Shown piece after piece: positions 16,372 to 24,361 of a stretch of DNA of 33,547 nucleotides. The position numbers and the translations under genes are program-made. The stretch comes from Candidatus Fermentithermobacillaceae bacterium (GTDB taxonomy: Bacteria; Bacillota; Sulfobacillia; Fermentithermobacillales; Fermentithermobacillaceae), in contig JAGPNG010000011.1 in assembly GCA_018052475.1 (NCBI GenBank), positions 24,672 to 58,218 of the forward strand. The letters run 5' to 3'. Under the pieces are notes generated by a model. That model saw only the letters and a program-made list of their open reading frames with translations. It ran no database searches and was not told where the DNA came from. Each line of letters opens with the position of its first letter. Positions within the stretch are counted from its first letter, which is position 1.

Positions 16372-17214
16372 ATGAATGAGATAATACATAAAGAGGTGCT
16401 GACCCCCGTTACAAAGAAAATCGTGGTCAACGCCCCTTTGATTGCAGAAAAAGCAAAACCCGGCCAATTTGTCATGTTGAGGATCCGCCCAGAAGGAGAA
16501 AGGATCCCTTTGACCATAGCAGATTACGATGCAGAGGCCGGAACCATTACCTTGATTTATCAGGAAGTTGGCTTTACTACAATCCAGCTTGGGAAACTGG
16601 GAGTAAGCGACAGGATAATGGATCTGGCAGGTCCCTTGGGATTACCTGCAGAGCTCCCAGAGGCGGGGAAGGTTGTCGCTGTTGGTGGCGGTGTGGGCGT
16701 TGCTCCTCTTTTGCCTAAGTGCAAGGAATTGCATCAGCGTGGAGTGAACTTGATCAGTATAATAGGGGCCCGTTCAGAGGATCTGATAATCCTTGAAGAT
16801 GAAATGAGAGAGTACTCTGACGAACTCCATATTTGCACCGATGATGGAAGCAGGGGATTCAAGGGTTTCGTGTCTGATAAACTCAAGGAACTAATCGAAC
16901 ATGGTCTTACCATGGATGAAGTAATTGCTATAGGTCCGATGCTTATGATGAAAGCTGTCTGCCAGGTAACGAAGGAATATGGGATTAAGACATGGGTGTC
17001 TATGAATCCAATCATGGTGGATGGTACTGGGATGTGTGGGGCATGCAGGGTATCAGTTGGTGGCGAAACTAAGTTTGCGTGTGTAGATGGACCGATGTTT
17101 GACGGTCATCTTGTGGATTGGACTGAAGCGTTGAGGCGTTCCAATGCTTACAGAGAACAAGAGCAAATCGCAAATGAACGTTGCCGCTGCGGAGGTGGAC
17201 ATAATGGCCGTTAA
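16372..17214 (+). CDS. nfnA: NADH-dependent reduced ferredoxin:NADP+ oxidoreductase, alpha subunit
   Basis: Small subunit of the electron-bifurcating transhydrogenase Nfn. It has a ferredoxin-reductase-like FAD domain (about residues 1-95, with the IPLTIADYD flavin contact), a nucleotide domain with AVGGGVGVAPLLP, and a C-terminal [2Fe-2S] region with MCGACRVSVGG and FACVDGP. The 280 residues match NfnA; the related dihydroorotate dehydrogenase electron-transfer subunit is usually shorter and sits with pyrD. The enzyme reduces NADP with NADH and reduced ferredoxin together, or the reverse. The ATG start has GGAGGGTG upstream. The last 11 bases overlap nfnB, so the pair is coupled. Confidence 0.9.
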   Translation: MNEIIHKEVLTPVTKKIVVNAPLIAEKAKPGQFVMLRIRPEGERIPLTIADYDAEAGTITLIYQEVGFTTIQLGKLGVSDRIMDLAGPLGLPAELPEAGKVVAVGGGVGVAPLLPKCKELHQRGVNLISIIGARSEDLIILEDEMREYSDELHICTDDGSRGFKGFVSDKLKELIEHGLTMDEVIAIGPMLMMKAVCQVTKEYGIKTWVSMNPIMVDGTGMCGACRVSVGGETKFACVDGPMFDGHLVDWTEALRRSNAYREQEQIANERCRCGGGHNGR

Positions 17215-18601
17215 GAATAGAGTCGAGATGCCTAGTCAGGATCCGGAGGTTAGGCGCCACAATTTCCAAGAAGTTGCTTTGGGCTATACTGAGGAAATGG
17301 CTCTGGAAGAGGCATCGAGATGTCTTAACTGTAAGAATCCTCAATGTATGCAAGGGTGCCCTGTATCCGTTGATATTCCGGGGTTTATCAAACTTATAAA
17401 AGAGCGTGACTATCAAGGAGCAATTGACATAGTAAAAGCTACTAATAGTCTCCCTGCTGTATGTGGAAGAGTCTGTCCTCAAGAGATTCAGTGTGAGTCT
17501 AAGTGCATACTTGGCAGACGAGGCGAACCTGTAGCGATTGGGCGATTGGAGAGGTTTGTGGCAGATTGGGAAATGACGAATGGAAATTCGGATGGTCCAC
17601 AAGTGTGCCGAAATGGGAAAAAGGTTGCAATTGTTGGAGCAGGTCCTGCCGGACTTACTTGCGGAGGAGACCTAGCCAAATTGGGCTATAGCGTGACCAT
17701 CTTTGAATCCCTTCATGAGCCAGGCGGAGTCTTGATGTATGGGATTCCTGAGTTTCGTCTTCCAAAGAACATAGTTAAGAAAGAGGTCGACTACGTCAAA
17801 AAGCTTGGGGTTAACATTGAACTCAACTTTGTCGTTGGGCGAACTCTAACCATAGACGAGATTTTCGAACAAGGTTTCGATGCTGTTTTTGTGGGCAGTG
17901 GCGCAGGATTGCCAATGTTCATGCACATACCCGGGGAGAATTTGAACGGAGTCTATTCTGCTAATGAATATCTTACTCGTATAAACTTAATGAAAGCGTA
18001 TTTGTTTCCGGAATACGATACACCCATAGTATCCGGCAAAAAAGTCGTGGTAGTAGGTGCAGGTAACGTAGCGATGGACTCTGTCAGGTGCGCTTTGAGG
18101 CTCGGTGCCGAAAAAGCAATGATAGTCTACAGACGAGGCAGAGAAGAAATGCCCGCTCGTGCAGAGGAGATTCACCATGCCGAGGAAGAGGGCGTCGAGT
18201 TTCATCTTCTTGCGAATCCGGTGAGGATTTTGGGTAACGATCAGGGTTGGGTTAGTGGCATAGAGTGCATTAGGATGGAATTAGGGGAACCCGATCGGTC
18301 CGGCAGAAGGCGTCCAATACCAATTCCGGGTTCTGAGTTTGTGATGGAAGCAGACACTGTTGTAATGGCACTGGGCACGTCTCCCAACCCTATCTTAGTG
18401 AAAACTACTGATGGTCTTAATGCGCACTCATGGGGTGGTCTTGTAGCCGACGAGCATACCGGTAGGACTAGCAGACCCAGAGTTTGGGCCGGCGGAGATG
18501 CGGTAACAGGCTCTGCTACCGTGATTTTGGCGATGGGTGCGGGGAAGATCGCTGCAAACGATATCCATGAATACCTAGAAAGCGGGGAAACCGAGTGGTA
18601 A
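17204..18601 (+). CDS. nfnB: NADH-dependent reduced ferredoxin:NADP+ oxidoreductase, beta subunit
   Basis: Large subunit of Nfn, homologous to the small subunit of glutamate synthase. The N-terminal domain carries two cysteine sets for [4Fe-4S] clusters, CLNCKNPQCMQGCP and CGRVCPQEIQCESKC. Then come the FAD motif VAIVGAGPAGLTCGGDLA, the NADP-site Rossmann motif VVVVGAGNVAMDS, and the C-terminal FAD loop WAGGDAVTGSATV. The 465 residues from ATG 17204 are typical; GGAGG lies 8 bases upstream. Without NfnA it might be read as a glutamate synthase subunit, but no large gltB-type gene is present. Nfn links the ferredoxin made by the Vor enzyme downstream to NADPH supply. Confidence 0.92.
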   Translation: MAVKNRVEMPSQDPEVRRHNFQEVALGYTEEMALEEASRCLNCKNPQCMQGCPVSVDIPGFIKLIKERDYQGAIDIVKATNSLPAVCGRVCPQEIQCESKCILGRRGEPVAIGRLERFVADWEMTNGNSDGPQVCRNGKKVAIVGAGPAGLTCGGDLAKLGYSVTIFESLHEPGGVLMYGIPEFRLPKNIVKKEVDYVKKLGVNIELNFVVGRTLTIDEIFEQGFDAVFVGSGAGLPMFMHIPGENLNGVYSANEYLTRINLMKAYLFPEYDTPIVSGKKVVVVGAGNVAMDSVRCALRLGAEKAMIVYRRGREEMPARAEEIHHAEEEGVEFHLLANPVRILGNDQGWVSGIECIRMELGEPDRSGRRRPIPIPGSEFVMEADTVVMALGTSPNPILVKTTDGLNAHSWGGLVADEHTGRTSRPRVWAGGDAVTGSATVILAMGAGKIAANDIHEYLESGETEW

Positions 18602-18671
18602 GAAGACCTCTCATTTACTGAGCGGGCTTTTCGGTGAAAACCCTATAATACGTTTAAGAAGGGGTGGCACC

Positions 18672-19904
18672 TTGTTTAGTTATAAGGACGTCATTTCGGT
18701 AAGTCAGTTAAATGCATACATTCGAAAAATGTTCTGGGAAGACGATTTCCTTAAGCAGGTGTTTGTACAAGGGGAGATAGCTAACCTAAGAGACTACAGG
18801 GGCCACCTTTACTTTACTCTGAAAGACGAAAACGCGAGCGTTAGGGCTGTTATGTGGCAAAGCGCGAGGAGCGGACTCTCGTTTGTTCCCGAAGATGGGA
18901 TGCAGGTTATCCTTTTGGGAAACGTTTCGGTTTTTGAGCGTGACGGGATCTATCAGATCTATACCACTTACATGGAACCGTTCGGGCTGGGCGCACTTTA
19001 TGCCTCTTTGGAAAAACTGAAGGAAAAGTTAGAAAAAGAGGGCCTTTTCAAAGAAGAGCGCAAACGACCGCTTCCCATGTTCCCACGAAAAATCGGCCTA
19101 GTCACTTCAAAACGAGGCGCTGCCATAAAGGACATTATATCGGTGGGCAAGAGGCGTTACCCGGGGGTAGAATTCGTATTGGCCGACTGCAAGGTTCAAG
19201 GCGAAGGAGCTGCGCAGGACATTGTAGCTGGCATAAGGGCTCTAAATGAGATACCTGATGTCGACGTCATAATCGTTGGCAGAGGAGGAGGTTCTCAGGA
19301 GGACCTGTTCGTGTTCAACGATGAAGGCGTGGCACGGGCGATATTTGCGTCGAGGGTACCTATAGTATCTGCGGTTGGACATGAGAGGGATGTGACTATA
19401 TCCGATCTCGTGGCTGACGTTAGAGCGGCTACGCCGTCGGCGGCGGCTGAATTGGTGGTACCAAACGCCGAACAGCTGAGGATTGTGATTGAGAACTTAG
19501 AAAAAAGAGCCTATGCCTGTGTTCGTATGCAAATCGATCAAAACCGTAGGAGACTTGAAAACCTCGTATCGCGTCCTTGCTTTGAAAGACCAGACTGGTT
19601 TGTTGTTGCGGGCAGAGAGAGCCTGTATAGACTCAGAAAAGACCTAGAAGATGCTATATTGAGCATTGTCAGCGAAGGACATCAAACACTGAATTCGGAA
19701 TTGGCGAAACTAGATGCCCTGAGTCCACTCAAAATATTGTCTAGAGGCTATAGTGTAACTAGGACTCTACCTGGGCTTTGTGTGGTTAGAGATTCTAGTG
19801 AAGTAATGCCTGAAAGCAGGGTAGTTGTCACCCTGCACAAAGGGTCGATTGTTTGTCGCGTGGAAGAAAGACATGATAGTGAGGAGGGGGTCAGTGCAAA
19901 ATGA
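18672..19904 (+). CDS. xseA: Exodeoxyribonuclease VII large subunit
   Basis: Catalytic subunit of the single-strand DNA exonuclease ExoVII, which degrades in both directions and works in repair. The N-terminal OB-fold (about residues 1-105) shows VSQLNAYIRKMF, VQGEIANLRDYRGHLYF and GNVSVFERDG. The catalytic core has GLVTSKRGAAIKD, IIVGRGGGSQEDL and PIVSAVGHERDVTISDLVAD. The 410 residues are normal. The start is TTG 18672, after AAGGGGTGG. A perfect TATAAT at 18644-18649 lies upstream without a good -35 element, so a separate weak promoter is possible. It overlaps xseB by 4 bases. Confidence 0.95.
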   Translation: MFSYKDVISVSQLNAYIRKMFWEDDFLKQVFVQGEIANLRDYRGHLYFTLKDENASVRAVMWQSARSGLSFVPEDGMQVILLGNVSVFERDGIYQIYTTYMEPFGLGALYASLEKLKEKLEKEGLFKEERKRPLPMFPRKIGLVTSKRGAAIKDIISVGKRRYPGVEFVLADCKVQGEGAAQDIVAGIRALNEIPDVDVIIVGRGGGSQEDLFVFNDEGVARAIFASRVPIVSAVGHERDVTISDLVADVRAATPSAAAELVVPNAEQLRIVIENLEKRAYACVRMQIDQNRRRLENLVSRPCFERPDWFVVAGRESLYRLRKDLEDAILSIVSEGHQTLNSELAKLDALSPLKILSRGYSVTRTLPGLCVVRDSSEVMPESRVVVTLHKGSIVCRVEERHDSEEGVSAK

Positions 19905-20143
19905 CTGATATCCCAGAGGATAACAAGGTAGAAGGCCGGTTAGAAGATTTGGATTTTGCCAGTAGCCTTAAGAAACTCGAAGAAATAGTGAAATGCCTGG
20001 AAAGTGGAGAACTTTCGCTTGAAGAGTCGCTTGAGAAGTTTGAAGAAGGGATTAGGCTGGCCAAGCAATTGGAAGCGATCCTGGACAAGGCAGATAGTCG
20101 AATTCAGGAAATCTTGAAAACTAGTGAGGAGACTCAAAGTTAG
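19901..20143 (+). CDS. xseB: Exodeoxyribonuclease VII small subunit
   Basis: Short helical protein of 80 residues that binds XseA in large ratio and is needed for ExoVII activity. The family signature FASSLKKLEEIVKCLESGEL followed by EESLEKFEEGIRLAK is clear. The ATG start overlaps the xseA stop (ATGA), with GAGGAGGGGG upstream. The ispA start codon follows the stop directly. Confidence 0.93.
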   Translation: MTDIPEDNKVEGRLEDLDFASSLKKLEEIVKCLESGELSLEESLEKFEEGIRLAKQLEAILDKADSRIQEILKTSEETQS

Positions 20144-21022
20144 ATGGGTGCCATGGACACAGACGATCTTGCGGTGTACCTAGAGACGAAGCGCAGGCAA
20201 ATTGATGACGCCATCATGGGGATCGTCGATTCTTACGAATGGGATCTTCCTGTCCTTAGAGAATGCATTGTGTATAGCCTCTTTGGCGGCAAGAGATTAA
20301 GGAGCATCATCCTGCTCGAAGCTTGTGAGAGCCAAGGCGGCAACTGGGATCTGGCAATTCCCTTTGGAGCGGGAATAGAGATGATCCACGCATATTCTCT
20401 GGTGCATGACGATCTTCCTTGCATGGATGACGACGACTACCGAAGAGGAAAACTTACCTGCCACAGGAAGTTTGGCGAAGCTCTGGCAGTTCTTTGCGGC
20501 GATGCGCTGTTAACCATGGCCTTTGAAACCATGCTATATCTTGGAGATGCCAAAGAAGATATAAAGTCCGCCGCAGCACGTGAGATAGCCACGGCAGCGG
20601 GTCCGCGAGGAATGGTTGGCGGACAAGTACTGGATCTCTTGTTAGAAGGGAAAAATGCTGATGCTGACCTGGTAACGAAAATGTACTCTATGAAGACTGC
20701 AGCCTTATTTGAGGTATCAGCAAAAGTAGGAGCCCTTCTGGCTCAAGCAGTACCAAGCTCGGTGCATGGTCTTTCGTCTTGGGGTAGAAAGTTCGGATAT
20801 GCGTACCAGATAATTGACGACCTTGAGGATGTTGGGGAGAGCGAGAAAGAAGAAGACAAGAGCACGCTTATGGTCGCACTGTCTTTTGAAGGTGCCTGCA
20901 AGAAGGCGAGGGAAGCTTTGATAGGTAGTCTTGATTCGGTGTCTTCATTGGGCTTAGGCAAGTCGGTTTTTGCGGATCTTTCTAGGCTATATATGGACAA
21001 GATAGATCATTTGTGCGGGTAA
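20144..21022 (+). CDS. ispA: Farnesyl diphosphate synthase (polyprenyl synthetase)
   Basis: Condenses isopentenyl and allylic diphosphates to farnesyl or geranylgeranyl diphosphate, the start of undecaprenol and quinone side chains. The first aspartate-rich motif is DDLPCMDDDD (from residue 89) with the two-residue insertion typical of bacterial type-II FPP synthases. The second is QIIDDLED. FGGKRLR binds the diphosphate. The 292 residues are typical. ATG 20144 abuts the xseB stop, with GAGGAG about 12 bases ahead. Product chain length cannot be fixed by eye. The gene is co-located with dxs, which makes its C5 precursor pathway's first product. Confidence 0.93.
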   Translation: MGAMDTDDLAVYLETKRRQIDDAIMGIVDSYEWDLPVLRECIVYSLFGGKRLRSIILLEACESQGGNWDLAIPFGAGIEMIHAYSLVHDDLPCMDDDDYRRGKLTCHRKFGEALAVLCGDALLTMAFETMLYLGDAKEDIKSAAAREIATAAGPRGMVGGQVLDLLLEGKNADADLVTKMYSMKTAALFEVSAKVGALLAQAVPSSVHGLSSWGRKFGYAYQIIDDLEDVGESEKEEDKSTLMVALSFEGACKKAREALIGSLDSVSSLGLGKSVFADLSRLYMDKIDHLCG

Positions 21023-21091
21023 GCAGCCAGATCAATGAAGCGCATCAGGATTTGTTAGCGCGTGTCTTTTGGTGATTAGGGAGGAGTTGGA

Positions 21092-22960
21092 TTGCAGCTT
21101 CGTAATATCAGGTGTCCACAGGATATCCGGAACCTTTCGGTCGAGGAACTCGAATCTTTGGCCGAAGAGATTAGGAGCGAGATAGTACGGGTTGTGTCTA
21201 CTAATGGCGGACATCTCGCCTCATCCCTTGGGGCAGTCGAAATCACGCTCGCTTTGCACAAAGTATTTGACACTCCTCGAGACAAGATCGTTTGGGATGT
21301 CGGCCACCAAAGTTACGCACACAAACTAATCACAGGACGCTACGATACCTTTGGGAGCCTGCGCAAACTTGGCGGAATTTCCGGCTTCCCCAAACGAGCT
21401 GAAAGCCCCTACGATGTCTACGATACCGGTCACGCTGCCGGATCTATTTCGTATGCGCTAGGTTTAGCGGAGGCAAGGGATTTAGATGGCGGCAACTGGA
21501 ATGTCATAGATGTTATAGGAGATGGCGCACTAACTTCTGGTGTAGCCTATGAGGGTCTAAACAATGCGGGGGAGCTGAGGACGCGTTTGGTCGTAGTTCT
21601 AAATGATAATTCCATGTCTATCTCAAAAAATGTAGGAGGAATTACGCGATATCTGACATTGTTAAGGCTTGCCCCATCGTACAGGGGCGTCAAATCAGCA
21701 TTTGAGAAACTCCTAGATAAGATGCCCAATGTCGGGCAGTGGACCATCGACTGGTTGAGACGCTTCAAAGGCGGGATTAAGTATTTTCTCTTTCCGGAGG
21801 CATGGTTTGAATCTTTGGGTTTCAGATACTATGGGCCTATCGATGGCCACAATCTAGGTGGGTTGATAGAGGTATTTGAAGAAGTGAAGACACTGGACGA
21901 ACCTGTGATAGTTCATGTTGTGACTGTCAAAGGAAAGGGCTACAGATTCGCTGAAGAAGATCCCGAGAAATTCCACGGTGTAGGTCCGTTCGATCCAGAT
22001 ACGGGGGAGATTCTATCGAATAGCTCGGGACCTCCCAGTTACAGCAAAGTTTTCGGTCAGGCTATGGCGAGTTTTGCCAAGAAAAACCAAGATCTGGTGG
22101 GGATCACCGCTGCGATGGCTGATGGTACCGGCCTTGACGAATTTGCGCGTGAATTTCCCGAGAGAGTGTTCGATGTAGGAATTGCGGAAAGTCACGCGGT
22201 TACATTCGCTGCCGGGCTTGCCCAATCCGGCAAACTACCGGTTGTTGCGGTCTACTCAACGTTTCTGCAAAGGGCTTACGACCAAATAATCGAAGACGTA
22301 TGTTTGCAGAAGCTAAAAGTGGTTTTTGCAGTTGATAGGGCAGGGCTAGTTGGCGAAGATGGAGAAACCCATCATGGGCAATTTGATGTAAGCTATCTTA
22401 GAACTGCTCCGGGGTTGACCATAATGGCCCCCAAAGATGAGGCTGAATTGGTTAACATGTTATGGACGGCGCTTAACCTTTCAGGGCCGAGCGCAATTAG
22501 GTATCCTCGCGGTGGTGGCGTAGGAATCCCCTATGAGGAGTTTCTCGAAAACCCTCAAATGCTAGAGGTCGGGAAGGCTGAGGCAATTTGTATCGGGCAA
22601 GCGGTGAATATCGTTGCTCTCGGAAGTATGGTCTATCCCGCCTTGGAAGCTGCTAAGGTATTGGAAGGAATGGGTATATCCTGCGGTGTAGTAAATGCGA
22701 GGTTCGTGACACCTTTGGACAAGGATAGATTAGGGGAACTGGCCATGACAGGTCCCCTGCTGGTGGTCGAAGAAAATATTCCCGCAGGTGGGTTTGGGGA
22801 AGCGGTTTTGGATGCTGTTGCACCTTCAGCGAGATGTAACGTCCATAGATTGACTCTTCCCATGAAGTATATTGAGCATGGTCCGCAAAAAGATCTTCGA
22901 AAGATCTATGCTATGGATGTGTCTGGGATAGTTGATAAAGTCAAGGAAATCCTAAACTGA
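21092..22960 (+). CDS. dxs: 1-deoxy-D-xylulose-5-phosphate synthase
   Basis: Thiamin diphosphate enzyme that joins pyruvate and glyceraldehyde 3-phosphate, the first step of the MEP isoprenoid pathway. Seen are HLASSLGAVEITLALH near the N-terminus, the TPP and magnesium site GDGALTSGVAYEGLNNAG with NDNSMSIS, and the DRAGLVGEDGETHHGQFD pyrimidine-domain signature. The 622 residues are full length. The start is TTG 21092, after GGGAGGAG. The 70 bases before it show no clear promoter. In many Bacillota a tlyA-type methyltransferase gene follows dxs; here nadK follows after 14 bases. Confidence 0.96.
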   Translation: MQLRNIRCPQDIRNLSVEELESLAEEIRSEIVRVVSTNGGHLASSLGAVEITLALHKVFDTPRDKIVWDVGHQSYAHKLITGRYDTFGSLRKLGGISGFPKRAESPYDVYDTGHAAGSISYALGLAEARDLDGGNWNVIDVIGDGALTSGVAYEGLNNAGELRTRLVVVLNDNSMSISKNVGGITRYLTLLRLAPSYRGVKSAFEKLLDKMPNVGQWTIDWLRRFKGGIKYFLFPEAWFESLGFRYYGPIDGHNLGGLIEVFEEVKTLDEPVIVHVVTVKGKGYRFAEEDPEKFHGVGPFDPDTGEILSNSSGPPSYSKVFGQAMASFAKKNQDLVGITAAMADGTGLDEFAREFPERVFDVGIAESHAVTFAAGLAQSGKLPVVAVYSTFLQRAYDQIIEDVCLQKLKVVFAVDRAGLVGEDGETHHGQFDVSYLRTAPGLTIMAPKDEAELVNMLWTALNLSGPSAIRYPRGGGVGIPYEEFLENPQMLEVGKAEAICIGQAVNIVALGSMVYPALEAAKVLEGMGISCGVVNARFVTPLDKDRLGELAMTGPLLVVEENIPAGGFGEAVLDAVAPSARCNVHRLTLPMKYIEHGPQKDLRKIYAMDVSGIVDKVKEILN

Positions 22961-22974
22961 TTGGAGACTTGAGC

Positions 22975-23847
22975 ATGTCTAGAAGAGGCATAGGGGTTCT
23001 GCCCAATCTTGACAAGGCAGAGAGCGATGACTTGGTAGATCAACTGGCGCATTGGCTCGCCGAAAGAGATATACAGATCTATCTGGCTCCTTGTGCCGGC
23101 GTATTTGAAAAGTGGCGACAGTATACATTGCCTTTGATGGATTGGCCTTCCAATGTAGGTTTTGCCGTGGTGCTAGGCGGTGACGGCACCTTATTGGGTG
23201 CAGCAAGGTCTCTTGGTCCCCTCGGGATCCCTATTCTTGGGGTGAATATTGGGCATTTTGGGTTTCTTACAGAGTTGGATGCGAGCAACCTATTTGAGCA
23301 TTTGCCCGACTTCATCGCTGGGAATGTCGAAAGAGATGAAAGGCTGATGCTGTCCACAGAAGTGATTCGACAGGGAGAATCGGTGTTCCATAGTATCGCC
23401 TTAAATGAGGCTTGTGTTTCAAAAGGGCCATATGGACGTTTGACCGTGCTTTCTCTTAGAGTGTCGGGAAAAGATGTCGACGTTTACGGAGCGGATGGGC
23501 TGATTGTTTCAACACCGACAGGCTCTACCGCGTATTCTCTTTCGGCCGGTGGACCTATTTTGTCTCCTCAGATTGAGGCCTTTCTTGCTACTCCAATATG
23601 CCCACATACCTTGTATTCTAGGTCCATAGTCGTTCCTTCATCAGAATCTTGCGAAATTGAGGTTATATTGCCTAGCCAATCGACGACGCTAGCTCTGGAC
23701 GGGCAGGAATTCTTCCATCTCGAAAAGAATGACATTATTGTGGTCGAGAAATCAAATTACAAAGCGTCGTTACTTAGGAGGAGAGGTTGGTCTTTCTACG
23801 ATGTGCTGCGCAAGAAAATGAAGGAAGGGATAGGCAGGTTACCGTGA
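22975..23847 (+). CDS. nadK: NAD kinase
   Basis: Phosphorylates NAD to NADP using ATP or polyphosphate. The family signature GGDGTLL is at residues 68-74, and NEACVSKGPYGRL and DGLIVSTPTGSTAYSLSAGGP form the NAD site. The 290 residues are typical. ATG 22975 was chosen, with TTGGAGA 7 bases upstream; an in-frame TTG at 22969 is an alternative adding two residues. It supplies the NADP used by NfnAB encoded upstream, though the main reason for the location is the conserved dxs-nadK-argR-recN order. Confidence 0.95.
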   Translation: MSRRGIGVLPNLDKAESDDLVDQLAHWLAERDIQIYLAPCAGVFEKWRQYTLPLMDWPSNVGFAVVLGGDGTLLGAARSLGPLGIPILGVNIGHFGFLTELDASNLFEHLPDFIAGNVERDERLMLSTEVIRQGESVFHSIALNEACVSKGPYGRLTVLSLRVSGKDVDVYGADGLIVSTPTGSTAYSLSAGGPILSPQIEAFLATPICPHTLYSRSIVVPSSESCEIEVILPSQSTTLALDGQEFFHLEKNDIIVVEKSNYKASLLRRRGWSFYDVLRKKMKEGIGRLP

Positions 23848-23899
23848 GGGTAATTCTGGCTGAGTGAGTACAACTGATTAAGTTAGGAGGCAATCCCCA

Positions 23900-24355
23900 A
23901 TGAAGGCCAAAAGACAAATGAGGATAGTTGAACTGGTATCCAATAATATCATCACCAGCCAGGAAGAGCTGTGTAAACTGCTTGCCGAAGAGGGTATAAA
24001 AGTCACTCAAGCTACAGTTTCTCGCGACATAAAAGAACTCCATTTAGTGCGTGTGCCATCAGGCGACGGACGTTACAAATACTCTCTTATGCCCGGAGAC
24101 CCTACCTTAGTATATAAACAGAGATTTAACAGATTATTTGAAGATTGTTGCATAAACATGGAAAAAGCCGCCAATATAATAGTTGTCAAAACAATCACCG
24201 GAACAGCGTCTGCGGTAGGAGAAGCGATTGATGGAATGAATCTTGAAGGCATTCTGGGAAGCGTAGCCGGCGATAATGCAGTAATCGTCGTGGTTCGAGA
24301 AGGACATAGCGCGTCCGAGGTTTTGGACAGTCTGCGCAACATAGCGGGAATGTGA
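23900..24355 (+). CDS. argR: Arginine repressor ArgR/AhrC
   Basis: Arginine-responsive hexameric regulator of arginine synthesis and breakdown. The N-terminal winged helix includes ITSQEELCKLL and the recognition helix VTQATVSRDIKEL (about residues 35-47). The C-terminal domain (about 80-151) binds arginine and trimerises through GTASAVGEAID and VAGDNAVIVVV. The 151 residues are standard. The ATG has TTAGGAGGC upstream. I see no convincing ARG box in the 52-base gap before it. The gene is followed by recN after only 6 bases, so both are co-transcribed. Confidence 0.95.
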   Translation: MKAKRQMRIVELVSNNIITSQEELCKLLAEEGIKVTQATVSRDIKELHLVRVPSGDGRYKYSLMPGDPTLVYKQRFNRLFEDCCINMEKAANIIVVKTITGTASAVGEAIDGMNLEGILGSVAGDNAVIVVVREGHSASEVLDSLRNIAGM

Positions 24356-24361
24356 TATTCT

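Noticed and set aside
17069..17602. Minus-strand open frame of 177 codons
   Set aside because: It is antisense to the nfnA-nfnB junction, both of which are well supported.
18624..18649. Small GGG-TTTT/AAAA-CCC hairpin and TATAAT before xseA
   Set aside because: The hairpin has no T run and the TATAAT has no suitable -35 element, so neither a terminator nor a promoter can be called with confidence.
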